Source of the DNA: Xanthobacter autotrophicus
GTDB lineage: Bacteria; Pseudomonadota; Alphaproteobacteria; Rhizobiales; Xanthobacteraceae
Length of the DNA: 64,000 nt
Assembly: GCF_043194295.1 (NCBI RefSeq)
Contig: NZ_JBAFVK010000018.1
Reading direction: 5' to 3' (one strand)
The notes under the pieces were generated by a model, which worked only from the letters and a program-made list of their open reading frames with translations, did not search any database and had not been told where the DNA came from. Shown here piece after piece: positions 7,905 through 18,480 of the stretch (positions within the stretch are counted from its first letter, which is position 1; each line of letters begins with the position of its first letter). The position numbers were made by a program, and so were the translations under genes.

Positions 7905-10772
7905 ATGCAAAACGGCGCCATCCCCGCATTTCCTGTCGATGCCGGGCGCTCGTGCGCTGACAGGGCGCCGACCGCCCGATACCGTGCGGCCATGAGCGCA
8001 GACCCTAGCCCCGACCATGCCCCGACCGCCGACCGCCCGCAGGATCCGCCTGCGGTAGGGGATGCTCCCGCGTCAGCCCCCTCCGTGCGGGCGGAGGACA
8101 CGCGCGTCACTCCCATGATGGCGCAGTACCTCGAGATCAAGGCGGCCAATCCGGACAGCCTGCTGTTCTACCGCATGGGCGATTTCTACGAGCTGTTCTT
8201 CGCCGACTCGGAAGCCGCCTCGCAGGCGCTGGGCATCGTGCTCACCAAGCGCGGCAAGCATCTGGGCGAGGACATCCCCATGTGCGGCGTGCCCATCGAC
8301 CGCGCCGAGGAGTATCTGCACAAGCTCATCGCGCTGGGTTTCCGTGTCGCGGTGTGCGAGCAGATCGAAGACCCCGCAGAGGCGAAGAAGCGGGGGCCGA
8401 AATCGGTGGTGCGACGGGCCGTGACGCGCCTCGTCACCCCCGGCACCCTCACCGAGGACGCGCTGCTGGACGCCCGGCGCGAGAACGTGCTGGCCGCGCT
8501 CGCCCGCGTGCGGGCCGGCTCGGGGCCGCAGGATTTCGCCTACGCGATTGCCTACACCGACATGTCCACCGGCAGTTTCCGGGTCGCCGGAACCACCCGC
8601 GACGATCTTTCCGGCGACCTTGCCCGCCTGGACCCGGCGGAGATCCTGGTCTCCGACGCGGTGCTGGACGATGGCGAACTGCGCGCGTTGCTGCGGGACT
8701 TCCCGGCGGTGACGCCGCTGCCGCGCCAGTCCTTCGACGGGGCGGGAGCGGAAAAGCGCCTGGCCGATTTCTTCGGCGTCGCGGCGCTGGACGCCTTCGG
8801 CACCTTCGCCCGTGCCGAGCTGATCGCGGCGGCGGCCATCGTCTCTTACGTGGACCGCACCCAGCTGGGCGCCAAGCCGCTGCTCTCCCGTCCGGTGAAG
8901 GAGGCGGAAGGCGGCATCATGGCCATCGATGCCGGCACGCGGGCCAATCTGGAACTGGTGCGCACCACCTCCGGCGAGCGGCGCGGCTCCCTGCTCGCCG
9001 CCGTGGACCGCACGGTGACGGCGGCCGGCGCGCGCCTCATCGCCCGGCGCATCGCCGAGCCGCTCACCGACCTTGCCGCCATCCGCGCCCGGCACGACGG
9101 GGTGGCGCATCTGGTGGAGGAGGGCGAATTGCGGCGCGAGCTGCGCGCCCGGCTCTCCCGCGCCCCCGACATGGCCCGCGCCGTCACCCGCCTCGCCCTC
9201 CAGCGCGGCGGCCCGCGCGACCTTGCCGCCGTGCGCGATGCGCTGGACGGTGCCCTCGCCATCGCCGGCCTGTTCGGCGCCGCGCCGCCGGCGGACCTTG
9301 CCCACTCGGTGGCGGCGCTGGCGCGGGTGCCTCACGCTCTGGTGCTGGACCTAGCCTCCGCGCTGGCCGACGCCCTCCCGCCCCACCGCCGCGACGGCGG
9401 CTTCATCCGCGAGGGCTGCGACAGCGAGCTGGACGCCACCCGGGCGCTGCGCGACGAAAGCCGGCGCGTGGTGGCGGCGCTGGAGCGGCGCTACGTGGAC
9501 GAGACCGGCGTGCGCGCACTGAAGATCCGGCACAATGCGGTGCTCGGCTATTTCGTTGAAGTCTCCGCCCAGAACGCCGACCGCCTGCGCGAGGCGCCGC
9601 ACGACTCGATCTTCGTCCACCGCCAGACCATGGCGGGGGCGGTGCGTTTTTCATCCGTTGAACTGGGCGATCTGGAAAGTCGCATCGCCAGCGCCGGCGA
9701 GCGGGCGCTGGGGCTGGAGCAGGCCATTTTTGACCGGCTCGCCGCCGCCGTGGTGGCGCAGACGCAGACCATCCGCGCCGCCGCCGAGGCGCTGGCGGAA
9801 CTCGACGTGACGGCCGGCTTCGCGGAGCTCGCGGCAGTGGAAAACCACGTGCGCCCGCACATGGAGCCCGGCGTCGCCTTCGCCATCGCCGGCGGGCGCC
9901 ATCCTGTGGTGGAGCAGGCCCTCGCCAGGGAGGGCGGACCCTTCGTGCCCAACGATTGCGACCTTTCCCCGCCGGAAGGGTTCGAGGACGGGCGCATCGT
10001 GCTCGTCACCGGGCCGAACATGGCCGGCAAGTCCACCTTCCTGCGGCAGAACGCGCTCATCTGCGTACTGGCGCAGGCCGGCGCCTTCGTGCCCGCCCGG
10101 TCCGCGCGCATCGGCGTGGTGGATCGCCTGTTCTCCCGCGTGGGCGCGGCGGATGACCTCGCGCGTGGACGCTCCACCTTCATGGTGGAGATGGTGGAGA
10201 CCGCCGCCATCCTGAACCAGGCCACCGCCCGGTCCCTTGTCATCCTCGACGAGATCGGGCGCGGCACCGCCACCTTCGACGGCATGTCCATCGCCTGGGC
10301 AAGCCTTGAGCACCTGCACGAGGTGAACCGCTGCCGGGCGCTGTTCGCCACCCATTTCCACGAATTGACCGCCCTGTCCCAGCGTTGCAAGCGGCTCTCC
10401 AACGCCACGGTGAAGGTCACCGAATGGCATGGCGACGTGATCTTCCTGCACGAGGTGGTGCCGGGGGCGGCGGATCGCTCCTATGGCATACAGGTGGCAA
10501 AGCTCGCCGGCCTGCCGGAAGCGGTGATCATCCGCGCCAAGGCGGTGCTCGCCGAGCTGGAGGCGGCCGAGCGCGCCTCTCCCGCCCAGAAGCTCATCGA
10601 CGATCTGCCCCTGTTCGCGTTGCGCCCGAAGCCTGTGGCCGCCGCCGCGTCCGCGGACCCGAAGGCCGAGGCGGCCCTTGTCGCCCTTGATGGCATCGAC
10701 CCTGACAGCTTGAGCCCCCGCGAGGCGCTGGATGCGCTCTACAAGCTGAAGGGCCTCAGGCGGGAGGGTTGA
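7905..10772 (+). CDS. mutS: DNA mismatch repair protein MutS
   Basis: Mismatch-recognition ATPase. The DNA-probing motif FYRMGDFYELFF lies near residue 87; connector, lever and clamp domains follow; the ATPase has Walker A GPNMAGKST at about 703 and Walker B region LVILDEIGRGTATFDG. C-terminal dimerisation segment ends in ALDALYKLKGL. 955 residues from ATG 7905, which has GGAGGGGG five bases upstream. The in-frame ATG at 7992 (MSADP, 926 residues) lacks a good ribosome site but removes a stretch that looks unconserved, so the start is unsettled. Confidence 0.97.
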   Translation: MQNGAIPAFPVDAGRSCADRAPTARYRAAMSADPSPDHAPTADRPQDPPAVGDAPASAPSVRAEDTRVTPMMAQYLEIKAANPDSLLFYRMGDFYELFFADSEAASQALGIVLTKRGKHLGEDIPMCGVPIDRAEEYLHKLIALGFRVAVCEQIEDPAEAKKRGPKSVVRRAVTRLVTPGTLTEDALLDARRENVLAALARVRAGSGPQDFAYAIAYTDMSTGSFRVAGTTRDDLSGDLARLDPAEILVSDAVLDDGELRALLRDFPAVTPLPRQSFDGAGAEKRLADFFGVAALDAFGTFARAELIAAAAIVSYVDRTQLGAKPLLSRPVKEAEGGIMAIDAGTRANLELVRTTSGERRGSLLAAVDRTVTAAGARLIARRIAEPLTDLAAIRARHDGVAHLVEEGELRRELRARLSRAPDMARAVTRLALQRGGPRDLAAVRDALDGALAIAGLFGAAPPADLAHSVAALARVPHALVLDLASALADALPPHRRDGGFIREGCDSELDATRALRDESRRVVAALERRYVDETGVRALKIRHNAVLGYFVEVSAQNADRLREAPHDSIFVHRQTMAGAVRFSSVELGDLESRIASAGERALGLEQAIFDRLAAAVVAQTQTIRAAAEALAELDVTAGFAELAAVENHVRPHMEPGVAFAIAGGRHPVVEQALAREGGPFVPNDCDLSPPEGFEDGRIVLVTGPNMAGKSTFLRQNALICVLAQAGAFVPARSARIGVVDRLFSRVGAADDLARGRSTFMVEMVETAAILNQATARSLVILDEIGRGTATFDGMSIAWASLEHLHEVNRCRALFATHFHELTALSQRCKRLSNATVKVTEWHGDVIFLHEVVPGAADRSYGIQVAKLAGLPEAVIIRAKAVLAELEAAERASPAQKLIDDLPLFALRPKPVAAAASADPKAEAALVALDGIDPDSLSPREALDALYKLKGLRREG

Positions 10773-10893
10773 GGGCGCCTCGCGCGCCCCGCCGTTTCAA
10801 ACTGCCCCACGGGCGCGACGCTGACCTTTATGGCGCCAGCCCGGATCATCCGATAAGGTCCCGGCCCGAAACAACAGCGCGCGGCCAGAACCC

Positions 10894-11706
10894 ATGACGG
10901 ACCTGAGTGCGGACCAGAATACGGACCGAAATTCCCAGCCCGGCGCCGGCGCGCCCGGGCCCGAGACCCATTTCGGCTACCGCACGGTTCCGCTCACCGA
11001 GAAGCAGTCGTTGGTGGACGACGTGTTCCACAAGGTGGCACGCCGCTACGACATCATGAACGACTTCATGTCCGGCGGCCTGCACCGGGTGTGGAAGGAT
11101 GCGCTGGTCTCCAAGGTGCGCCCGCCCCAAAGCGCGCGGCCGTTCGAGCTGCTGGATCTGGCCGGCGGCACCGGCGACGTGTCGTTCCGGGTGGTGAAGG
11201 CGGGTGGCGCGGGCACCCGCGCCACCGTGGCCGACATCAATACCGAGATGCTGGCGGTGGGCCGCGAGCGGGCGGAAAAGCGCGGCCTGGGCGACAAGGT
11301 CACCTTCACCGAAGCCAATGCCGAGGCGCTGCCCTTCCCCGACCACTCGTTCGACGCAGTTACCATCGCCTTCGGCATCCGCAACGTGCCGCGCATCCCG
11401 CTGGCCCTCACCGAGATGCGGCGGGTGCTGAAGCCCGGCGGACGCGCCTTCGTGCTGGAATTCTCCAAGGTCGACGTGCCGCTGCTGGACAAGATCTACG
11501 AGACCTATTCCTTCAAGGTCATCCCGGAGCTTGGAAAGCGGGTCGCCGGCGATGCCGAGCCCTACCAGTATCTGGTGGAATCCATCCGTCGCTTCCCCAA
11601 CGCGGAAGTGTTCGCCAACATGATGCGCGAGGCCGGCTTCTCCCGCGTGGACTTCACGCGCATGACCGGCGGCGTGGTGGCCCTGCACTGGGGCTGGCGC
11701 ATCTGA
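10894..11706 (+). CDS. ubiE: demethylmenaquinone/2-polyprenyl-6-methoxy-benzoquinol C-methyltransferase
   Basis: 270 residues. SAM-dependent C-methyltransferase of ubiquinone synthesis. N-terminal motif FGYRTVPLTEKQSLVDDVFHKVA is split here across residues 27-49; SAM site LLDLAGGTGD at 86-95; the family signature (YDIMNDFMSGGLHRVWKD region) and LVESIRRFPN near the end are present. Followed after 19 bp by ubiB on the same strand, the usual alphaproteobacterial pair. The N-terminal ~22 residues are a low-conservation extension. Confidence 0.96.
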   Translation: MTDLSADQNTDRNSQPGAGAPGPETHFGYRTVPLTEKQSLVDDVFHKVARRYDIMNDFMSGGLHRVWKDALVSKVRPPQSARPFELLDLAGGTGDVSFRVVKAGGAGTRATVADINTEMLAVGRERAEKRGLGDKVTFTEANAEALPFPDHSFDAVTIAFGIRNVPRIPLALTEMRRVLKPGGRAFVLEFSKVDVPLLDKIYETYSFKVIPELGKRVAGDAEPYQYLVESIRRFPNAEVFANMMREAGFSRVDFTRMTGGVVALHWGWRI

Positions 11707-11725
11707 TGGCGCGCGGCCTTTGACC

Positions 11726-13297
11726 ATGATCTTCTTTCTCGCCGCCGACGCGGCGCGTCTCGCCCGTGCCGGCTACGTGCTCGCCCGCGAGGGCGTGCTC
11801 TCCCTCATGTCGCCGGTGGCGGCCCCGCCTTTGGCGCGCCCGCTGCTGCGCATCGCCCGGCTGATCGCCCGCAAGGATGCCGGCAGCCGGCCGGCGCGCT
11901 TCTCGGCGGCCCTGTCCCGGCTCGGCCCATCCTATGTGAAGCTCGGCCAGTTCCTCGCCACAAGGCCGGACGTGGTGGGCGCCTCGGTGGCCCGCGACCT
12001 TGAGGTGCTGCAGGACCGCATGCCCATCATCGGGCAGGAGGTGGCGGAGGCCACTGTCGCCGAGGCCTTTGAGCGGCCGGTGCGCGAGATCTATGCGCAG
12101 TTCGGCCCGGCGGTGGCCGCCGCCTCCATCGCCGAGGTCCACAAGGCCGAGGTGTTGGACAAGGACGGCACCCGCCACACGGTGGCGGTGAAGATCCTGC
12201 GGCCGGGCGTGGAGCGGCGCTTCTCCTCCGACATGGGCTCGTTCCGCCGCATCGCCCATTTCGCCGAGACGAATTTCGCCGAGGCCCGGCGGCTGCGGCT
12301 GGAAACCGTGGTGGATACGCTGGCCCGCTCGGTATCCATGGAAATGGACCTGCGCCTTGAGGCCGCCGCCTATGCGGAGCTGGCCGAGAACATCGGAGCG
12401 GACAAGGAAATCCATGTCCCCCGCGTGGACTGGGACCGCTCCGGCCGCGAGGTGCTGACCACCGAATGGATCGACGGCATCAAGCTCTCCGACAAGGAGG
12501 CGCTGATCGCGGCCGGGCACGACCTGAAGGAGATCGCCCGCGTCGTCATGCAGTCGTTCCTGAAGCAGGCCATGCGCGACGGCTTCTTCCATGCCGACAT
12601 GCACCCCGGCAATTTGTTCGTGGACGCCCAGGGCCGCCTCGTGATCGTGGATTGCGGCATCATGGGTCGGCTCGGCCTGAAGGAACGGCGCTTCCTCGCC
12701 GAGATCCTGTACGGCTTCATCACCCGCAACTGGCGGCGCACGGCGGAAGTGCATTTCGAGGCCGGCTACGTGCCGCTTCATCACTCGGTGGATGATTTCG
12801 CCCTGGCCATCCGTGCCATCGGCGAGCCCATCCACTCGCGCACCGCCGACCAGATCTCCATGGCGCGCCTTCTGGCGCTGCTGCTGGAGGTGACCGCCTT
12901 GTTCGACATGCAGACGCGGCCCGAGCTGCTGCTGTTGCAGAAGACCATGGTGGTGGTGGAAGGCGTCGCCCGTTCCCTCGACCCGCAGCTCGATATGTGG
13001 AAGACGGCCCGCCCCGTGGTGGAGGATTGGATCGCCGGCAATCTTGGACCCGTCGGCCAGCTCAAGCGTGCCGGCGGCGGGGTGTCCGAAATGGCGCATT
13101 TCGCCGCCACCCTGCCGGGGCTCCTCACGCGCACCGCGCGGGTGATGGAGCAGCTCGACGTGGCGACGCGGGACGGGCTGAGCCTGTCGCCGGCCTCGCT
13201 GGAGGGCATCGGCCGCGCCGAGGCCAAGCGCGCCTTCTGGGGCAACCTCGCCCTATGGGTCATCGCGGCCGCCTTGCTGGGCATCTGGCTGGGGTAG
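11726..13297 (+). CDS. ubiB: ubiquinone biosynthesis kinase-like protein UbiB
   Basis: 523 residues from ATG 11726 (a TTG two codons earlier is less likely). Atypical membrane-associated kinase/ATPase of the UbiB/ADCK family needed for CoQ synthesis. The KxGQ motif (YVKLGQF) is at 72-75, the nucleotide-binding Ala-rich loop PAVAAASIAEVHKA and lysine VAVKILRPG follow, then HADMHPGNLFV and DCGIMGRL (catalytic and metal-binding loops). A C-terminal hydrophobic helix (WVIAAALLGIWLG) anchors it. Forms an operon with ubiE. Confidence 0.95.
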   Translation: MIFFLAADAARLARAGYVLAREGVLSLMSPVAAPPLARPLLRIARLIARKDAGSRPARFSAALSRLGPSYVKLGQFLATRPDVVGASVARDLEVLQDRMPIIGQEVAEATVAEAFERPVREIYAQFGPAVAAASIAEVHKAEVLDKDGTRHTVAVKILRPGVERRFSSDMGSFRRIAHFAETNFAEARRLRLETVVDTLARSVSMEMDLRLEAAAYAELAENIGADKEIHVPRVDWDRSGREVLTTEWIDGIKLSDKEALIAAGHDLKEIARVVMQSFLKQAMRDGFFHADMHPGNLFVDAQGRLVIVDCGIMGRLGLKERRFLAEILYGFITRNWRRTAEVHFEAGYVPLHHSVDDFALAIRAIGEPIHSRTADQISMARLLALLLEVTALFDMQTRPELLLLQKTMVVVEGVARSLDPQLDMWKTARPVVEDWIAGNLGPVGQLKRAGGGVSEMAHFAATLPGLLTRTARVMEQLDVATRDGLSLSPASLEGIGRAEAKRAFWGNLALWVIAAALLGIWLG

Positions 13298-13331
13298 GGG
13301 TGGCAAGGCTCCGGGAAGTCGCTTGAATCGG

Positions 13332-13369
13332 GCGCTCCGCGGAACCCTCTCCCGCGTCCGGGGGAGCGC
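13332..13369. terminator. possible bidirectional terminator between ubiB and gntR
   Basis: Nested inverted repeats between two convergent genes: outer GCGCTCC / GGAGCGC and inner CGCGG / CCGCG. No clear T-run on either side, so only a weak call. Confidence 0.35.
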
Positions 13370-13398
13370 GTGGCCGTGCTCTTAGTCCTTCAAGGCTC

Positions 13399-14082
13399 TC
13401 ACAGCTGCCGTGTCAGGTTCGCCGCGAACGACAGGATATGCGCCCGCGTCGCCTCCTCGGCGCCGTCGCCGTCGCGGGCGGTGAGGGCGGCGGCGATGGC
13501 GGCGTGCTCGTCCACCACGCGGGCGTGATGGCCGGCATCGCGCAGGGAGACGAACCACACCCGCTGCGCCCGCTCGTGCAGATTCTTCAGGATGTCGCCC
13601 AGCACCGGGTTGCCCGCCGCCGCCGAGATGGTGGCGTGGAAGGCGCGGTCGAGCGCCATGGCCGCCGCCACGTCGCGCTCCGCCGCGGCCTCGGCCCCGC
13701 GCCGCACATTCTCCGCCAGCGCGGCGAGCGTGGCGCCGTCGGCGCGCTCGGCGGCGAGGCGGGCGCAGAAGCCTTCGTTCAGCAGCCGCACCTCCACCAT
13801 GTGGCGGACCTCGTCGGCGCTGATGGGACGCACGATGATGCCCTTGCGCGGCAGCACCTCCACCAGGCCGTCGCGCATGAGCCGGTCGAACGCCTGGCGC
13901 ACCGGGGTGCGGCCGAGGCCGAGGCTGGAGGCCACCTGCGCCTCGCTCAGCGCTTCGCCGGGGCGGAACACGCACATGATGATGCGCTGCTTGAGCACCT
14001 CATAGGCGGTGTCCCGGAGCGAGCGGACCGGAGCGGTGCCGGCTTCCGCCGCCTCTTCCCCCAGCTCTGTCTCGATCTGCAT
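13399..14082 (-). CDS. GntR-family regulator, FCD (FadR-like) subgroup
   Basis: 227 residues. Winged HTH at about 25-85 (YEVLKQRIIMCVFRPGEALS, then EAQVASSLGLGRTPVRQAFD), followed by an all-helical FCD effector domain with the expected metal-ligand type positions (LDRAFHATISAAAGN, VDEHAAIAAAL). It lies downstream of and on the same strand as a DUF2848 gene and a branched-chain-type ABC transporter, so it probably controls that operon in response to the imported compound or a breakdown product. Start ATG 14082. Confidence 0.9.
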   Translation of the reverse strand: MQIETELGEEAAEAGTAPVRSLRDTAYEVLKQRIIMCVFRPGEALSEAQVASSLGLGRTPVRQAFDRLMRDGLVEVLPRKGIIVRPISADEVRHMVEVRLLNEGFCARLAAERADGATLAALAENVRRGAEAAAERDVAAAMALDRAFHATISAAAGNPVLGDILKNLHERAQRVWFVSLRDAGHHARVVDEHAAIAAALTARDGDGAEEATRAHILSFAANLTRQL

Positions 14083-14114
14083 GGGCGCCCTCCGGACGTG
14101 TCTTCTCTGCGACT

Positions 14115-14801
14115 CTAGCCGGCGATCGGCAGGATGCGCACGTCATAGGCGTGGCGGATGGTGCGCTTCAGCACCGGGTCTTCCAGCTCGAACGCGAAGC
14201 GCTCGGCGGGGCGGATGCCGCCCTTGGCCGCGAGGGTGCCGCAGAACATGGCGGTGCCCTCGGAAAGCCCCGGCCCGTAGCCGGCGATGATCTCGCCGGG
14301 CGGCAGCATGGCCGACACCGGGCCCTCCTGGTACAGCACCCGTTCCCCGCCGATGGTGGCGAACGAGCGGATGATCAGGCTGTCCCAATGGGGCAGCACG
14401 TCGTCGAGAGCCCACAGCTCGGGGGCGACAGGCTTGTCGCACATCTGCTTGGAGACGGTGATGCCATAAGTCTCCACGGTGCGGTCGGTGTGGTCCGAAC
14501 CGACGCCGAGAAAGCGCCGCCCGCCGCTCTGAACCACCATGAACTCCACCTCGCCGGAGGAGTCGGGGCCGGTGCACTCGATGGCGTCCGCGGTGGTGAA
14601 GCGGGCGGCCGCCACCCGATAATAGATGGGGGTGGAGGCGGGGCGCGGCACGCCCAGCTCTTCCAGCTCCACGATGTGCCTTTCCAGCGCCGCCTTGTCG
14701 CGACCGGTCCAGCCGGCGATCACCGCGTGATGGATTTCCACCGCAAGGCGCGTGGCGCCGCCGTCGGCGTGCAGGGTGAAGTCAAGCGTCGTGCCCGGCA
14801 T
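14115..14801 (-). CDS. DUF2848-family protein
   Basis: 228 residues from ATG 14801 (MPGTTLDF); upstream in-frame sequence does not look coded. Matches the DUF2848 family (motifs TGRDKAALERHIVELEELGV, TPIYYRVAAARLTT-like, SEGTAMFCGTLAAKGGIRP). The PSEGTAMFCGT-like block recalls the fumarylacetoacetate-hydrolase superfamily, so an enzyme acting on a keto or hydroxy acid is possible; that is inference. It is between the transporter genes and the gntR gene, 92 bp after the binding-protein stop, so it probably acts on the transporter's substrate. Confidence 0.85.
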   Translation of the reverse strand: MPGTTLDFTLHADGGATRLAVEIHHAVIAGWTGRDKAALERHIVELEELGVPRPASTPIYYRVAAARFTTADAIECTGPDSSGEVEFMVVQSGGRRFLGVGSDHTDRTVETYGITVSKQMCDKPVAPELWALDDVLPHWDSLIIRSFATIGGERVLYQEGPVSAMLPPGEIIAGYGPGLSEGTAMFCGTLAAKGGIRPAERFAFELEDPVLKRTIRHAYDVRILPIAG

Positions 14802-14893
14802 GGAGTTCTCTTTCGACGGGATGGGAGGAAGAGCCGGCGCCTTCCGGTCAGGGGCAGGAGGAAGGCGCCGGCTGTACGCGGATTGTGCCGAGG

Positions 14894-16066
14894 TCAGTTC
14901 GGCATCCGCGTATCCAGAAGGGTCCACTTCCCGCCCTTCACCTCGAGGATGTAGACGGGCTTCACAGCGTCGCCATCAGCGAAGGAGATGGCACCTTCCA
15001 GCGCCGGCACGTCCTTCAGCTTGGCCACCTGGTCGCGGACGGCGGCGCGCTCGGCGGCGAGCTTGGCCTTGTCGCCGGTGGTGCCGGCCCGCTTCATGGC
15101 CTCGGCATAGAGGTAGACGATGTCGTAGACCGAGGCGTCCATCTGGTTGGGGTCGGTGCGGTTGAGGCCGGCGGCCTTGGTGCGCTTGGCGAATTCAGTG
15201 GCGAAGGCGCGGGTCTTGTCGTTCACCTCGGGGAAGAAGGTGGTGCCGATGGTGAGCATCTCGCCGGCGCCATCCATGCGCTTGGGCAGTTCGGGATCGG
15301 CAATGGTGGTGCCGCCGATGAGGCGGGTTGAGACGCCCTGGCGCTTCAGCTCCTTGGCGAGGGTGATGGCGCCTTCCGGCGGCGAGCCGAGGCCGACCAC
15401 GTCGGGTGCCATCTGCTTCAGCTGCGCCACCTGGGGCGACAGGTCGAAGGCGGCGAGCTGGAAGTCAACTGAGCCCTTGGAGGGGATCGAATACTTCTCG
15501 AACATCTTCGGCACCACGCCGGTGCCGATGGATTTCGACACCACGTCGTCGGTCGCATAGGCCGCCGCGCCCGAGGCCATGGGCAGCTTCTTGTCCTTGA
15601 TGGACGCCAGCACCTGGTCGATCACCTTGCCTTCGTCGGTGGTGTTGCGGAAGCCGTAGGTGAAGCCCTTGGTGAGGCCCGGCGCCGAGGAGGCCATGGA
15701 CATCTGCGAGATGCCCTCGCGCTCGCCCACCGGGAAGGTGGTGCGCACCTCGGAGGAGGAGAACGGCCCGATGATGGCCAGCGCCCCGGCATCCTGCGCG
15801 AACGAGCGCACGGCGGTGGTGGCCTGCTTGGGATCGCCGGCGGTGTCGAACTTCACCACGCGGATCTTCTTGCCGTTGATGCCGCCCTTGGCGTTGATTT
15901 CCTCAACCGCCAGGTCCACCGCCACCTCGTTGGTGTTGGCGAGGCTCACATAGGGGCCGCTCTTGGCCATCATGTAGCCGAGGACGAGATCCTCCTCGGC
16001 CCGCGCGGTGCCGGCGGCGACCAGCGCGGCCAGAAGGCCGGCGCCAAGAAGCAGACTTTTCTTCAT
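14894..16066 (-). CDS. livK: ABC transporter substrate-binding protein, Leu/Ile/Val-type
   Basis: 390 residues from ATG 16066, preceded by GGAGAG; a TTG two codons upstream is unlikely. Signal peptide to about residue 24 (AGTARAEED). Periplasmic binding protein type I fold: LVLGYMMAKSGPY opening, AVDLAVEEINAKGGINGKKI, IGPFSSSEV, VKPVYILEVKGGKW at the C-terminus. Lies at the far end of a divergon-free minus-strand block livH-livM-livG-livF-livK. The presence of a DUF2848 enzyme and a FCD regulator suggests a ligand other than leucine, such as an aromatic or hydroxy acid. Symbol used in the generic sense. Confidence 0.9.
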   Translation of the reverse strand: MKKSLLLGAGLLAALVAAGTARAEEDLVLGYMMAKSGPYVSLANTNEVAVDLAVEEINAKGGINGKKIRVVKFDTAGDPKQATTAVRSFAQDAGALAIIGPFSSSEVRTTFPVGEREGISQMSMASSAPGLTKGFTYGFRNTTDEGKVIDQVLASIKDKKLPMASGAAAYATDDVVSKSIGTGVVPKMFEKYSIPSKGSVDFQLAAFDLSPQVAQLKQMAPDVVGLGSPPEGAITLAKELKRQGVSTRLIGGTTIADPELPKRMDGAGEMLTIGTTFFPEVNDKTRAFATEFAKRTKAAGLNRTDPNQMDASVYDIVYLYAEAMKRAGTTGDKAKLAAERAAVRDQVAKLKDVPALEGAISFADGDAVKPVYILEVKGGKWTLLDTRMPN

Positions 16067-16155
16067 GTCCAACTCTCCTCTGGATTTGGTCTGGTTTTTC
16101 TGTGTGTCGCGCGTGTTTTCATCACGCGAACCGGTATTCGCTTCGCTTGGAAAGA

Positions 16156-16878
<723 letters not shown>

Positions 16879-16879
16879 G

Positions 16880-17641
16880 TCAGGCCTCCCCGTCCGAGCC
16901 GATATAGGCCTCGCGCACCTTGGGATCCTGCCGCACGCGGGACAGCGGGCCCTCGGCGATCTTCTCGCCGAAATTCAGCACCACCACGTTCTGGCAGATG
17001 GAGTCCACGAAGTGCATGTCGTGCTCCACCACCAGCAGGGTGGTGCCCTTGGCCATCAAATCCTTGAGGTGATCCCTCAGCGCGTTGGTCTCGGAGGGGT
17101 TGAGGCCGGCGGCGGGCTCGTCCAGCATCAGGAGGCTGGCGCCGGCGAGCGTCGCGCGCACCAGGTCGATGCGCTTCCTCACCCCATAGGGCAGGGCGGA
17201 GACCGTCTCGTCCGCCCAGCGGCCGAGGCCGCTTTCCTCCAGCGCGGCGCGTGCCTCGCGCTTCCAGCGGTGGTTGGGGATGAGGCGGTAGGGCGTGAAC
17301 AGCGCGGCCAGCGAGGAGGCGCGCACATGCTGGCCCACCAGCAGGTTTTCCAGCACCGACAGGTGCGGCATCAGCCGGACGTTCTGGAACGAGCGGGCCA
17401 CCCCGGTGCCGATGCGCTTGCGCGAGGGCATGCGGGTCACGTCCACGCCGTTCACCGTGATGCGGCCGGCATCCACGCCGTAGACGCCGCTGACCATGTT
17501 GAACACCGTGGTCTTGCCCGCCCCATTGGGGCCGATGAGCGCCGTGGAGACGCCCTTCGGCACGGTGAAGGACAGGTCGCGGATGGCCTGTACGCCCGCG
17601 AACGACTTCGACAAAGCGGAGATTTCCAGCGCCGTGCTCAT
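16880..17641 (-). CDS. livG: ABC transporter ATP-binding protein (LivG-type)
   Basis: 253 residues from ATG 17641; the longer frame upstream is the livM gene in another frame. Walker A GPNGAGKTT, LivG-type insert (RLMPHLSVLENLLVG), a degenerate signature loop SALPYGVRKRIDLVRA, and Walker B LLMLDEPAAGLNP. Start overlaps the livM stop by four bases (ATGA type), indicating coupled translation. Confidence 0.92.
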   Translation of the reverse strand: MSTALEISALSKSFAGVQAIRDLSFTVPKGVSTALIGPNGAGKTTVFNMVSGVYGVDAGRITVNGVDVTRMPSRKRIGTGVARSFQNVRLMPHLSVLENLLVGQHVRASSLAALFTPYRLIPNHRWKREARAALEESGLGRWADETVSALPYGVRKRIDLVRATLAGASLLMLDEPAAGLNPSETNALRDHLKDLMAKGTTLLVVEHDMHFVDSICQNVVVLNFGEKIAEGPLSRVRQDPKVREAYIGSDGEA

Positions 17642-18480
17642 GAGGAGGCCTCCGGCGCGCGGCGGCGGAACTGGCGGAACAGGGCGGCGGTCACCAGCCC
17701 CTGCGGGCGGATCGCCATGAAGACGATGATGAAGACGGCGAACACCGCGTAGCGCCACTGGTCGGAGGCGCGAAGCAACTCCGGCACCAAAGTGAAGAAG
17801 GCGGCGCCCACCAGCGGGCCCCACACGGTCTGGGTGCCGCCGAACAGCACGTAGAGCACGGTGAAGACCGAGAGCAGCACGTTGAAGTGCTGGGCCTCCA
17901 CGAAATTATAATGGTGCGCGTAGAGGGCGCCGCCGAAGCCGGCCACCATGGCGCCCAGGGCGAAGGCGGCCACCTTCATGCCGCGCACCGGGACGCCCAG
18001 CAGGTCCGCCACCGTAGGGTCGCTCTTCACCGCCGTCAGTTCGAGGGCGAAGCGGGTGCGGGAGATGTAGAGCATCAGCAGCACCACGCCCGCCGCCGCC
18101 GCGAACACCACGTTGGGGCCGGCATAATCGGTGACCGGATAGCCCGCCGCGCCGCCCACGACTTCCAGGTTCAGGAACACGGCGGAGATCACCTGCCCAA
18201 GGGCGAAAGTGGCCATGGCGAAATAGATGCCGTGGGTGCGCAGCACCGGCAGGCCGATGAGGAGGCCGGTGAGCCCCGCTGCCAGCGCGCCCACGGGGAC
18301 GGCGGCCCACATGGGCCACATATATTCGTTGGTCAGGAAGGCCGAGCCATAGGCGCCGATGGCCATGAAGCCGGCGATGCCGAGATTGAGCTGCCCGGCG
18401 GCGAGCGGCAGGTACACCGCATAGGCCGCCATGACATTGAAGGCGAGGACGACGAGGACGCCCGTCAGATAGCCGCTCAT
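17638..18480 (-). CDS. livM: ABC transporter permease (LivM-type)
   Basis: 280 residues from ATG 18480, whose first base overlaps the livH stop. Eight or so hydrophobic segments and the LivM hallmarks (GQLNLGIAGFMAIGAYGSAF, RTHGIYFAMATFALGQV, GGTQTVWGPLVGAAFF, IRPQGLV at the C-terminus). Together with LivH forms the membrane channel of the importer. Confidence 0.92.
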   Translation of the reverse strand: MSGYLTGVLVVLAFNVMAAYAVYLPLAAGQLNLGIAGFMAIGAYGSAFLTNEYMWPMWAAVPVGALAAGLTGLLIGLPVLRTHGIYFAMATFALGQVISAVFLNLEVVGGAAGYPVTDYAGPNVVFAAAAGVVLLMLYISRTRFALELTAVKSDPTVADLLGVPVRGMKVAAFALGAMVAGFGGALYAHHYNFVEAQHFNVLLSVFTVLYVLFGGTQTVWGPLVGAAFFTLVPELLRASDQWRYAVFAVFIIVFMAIRPQGLVTAALFRQFRRRAPEASS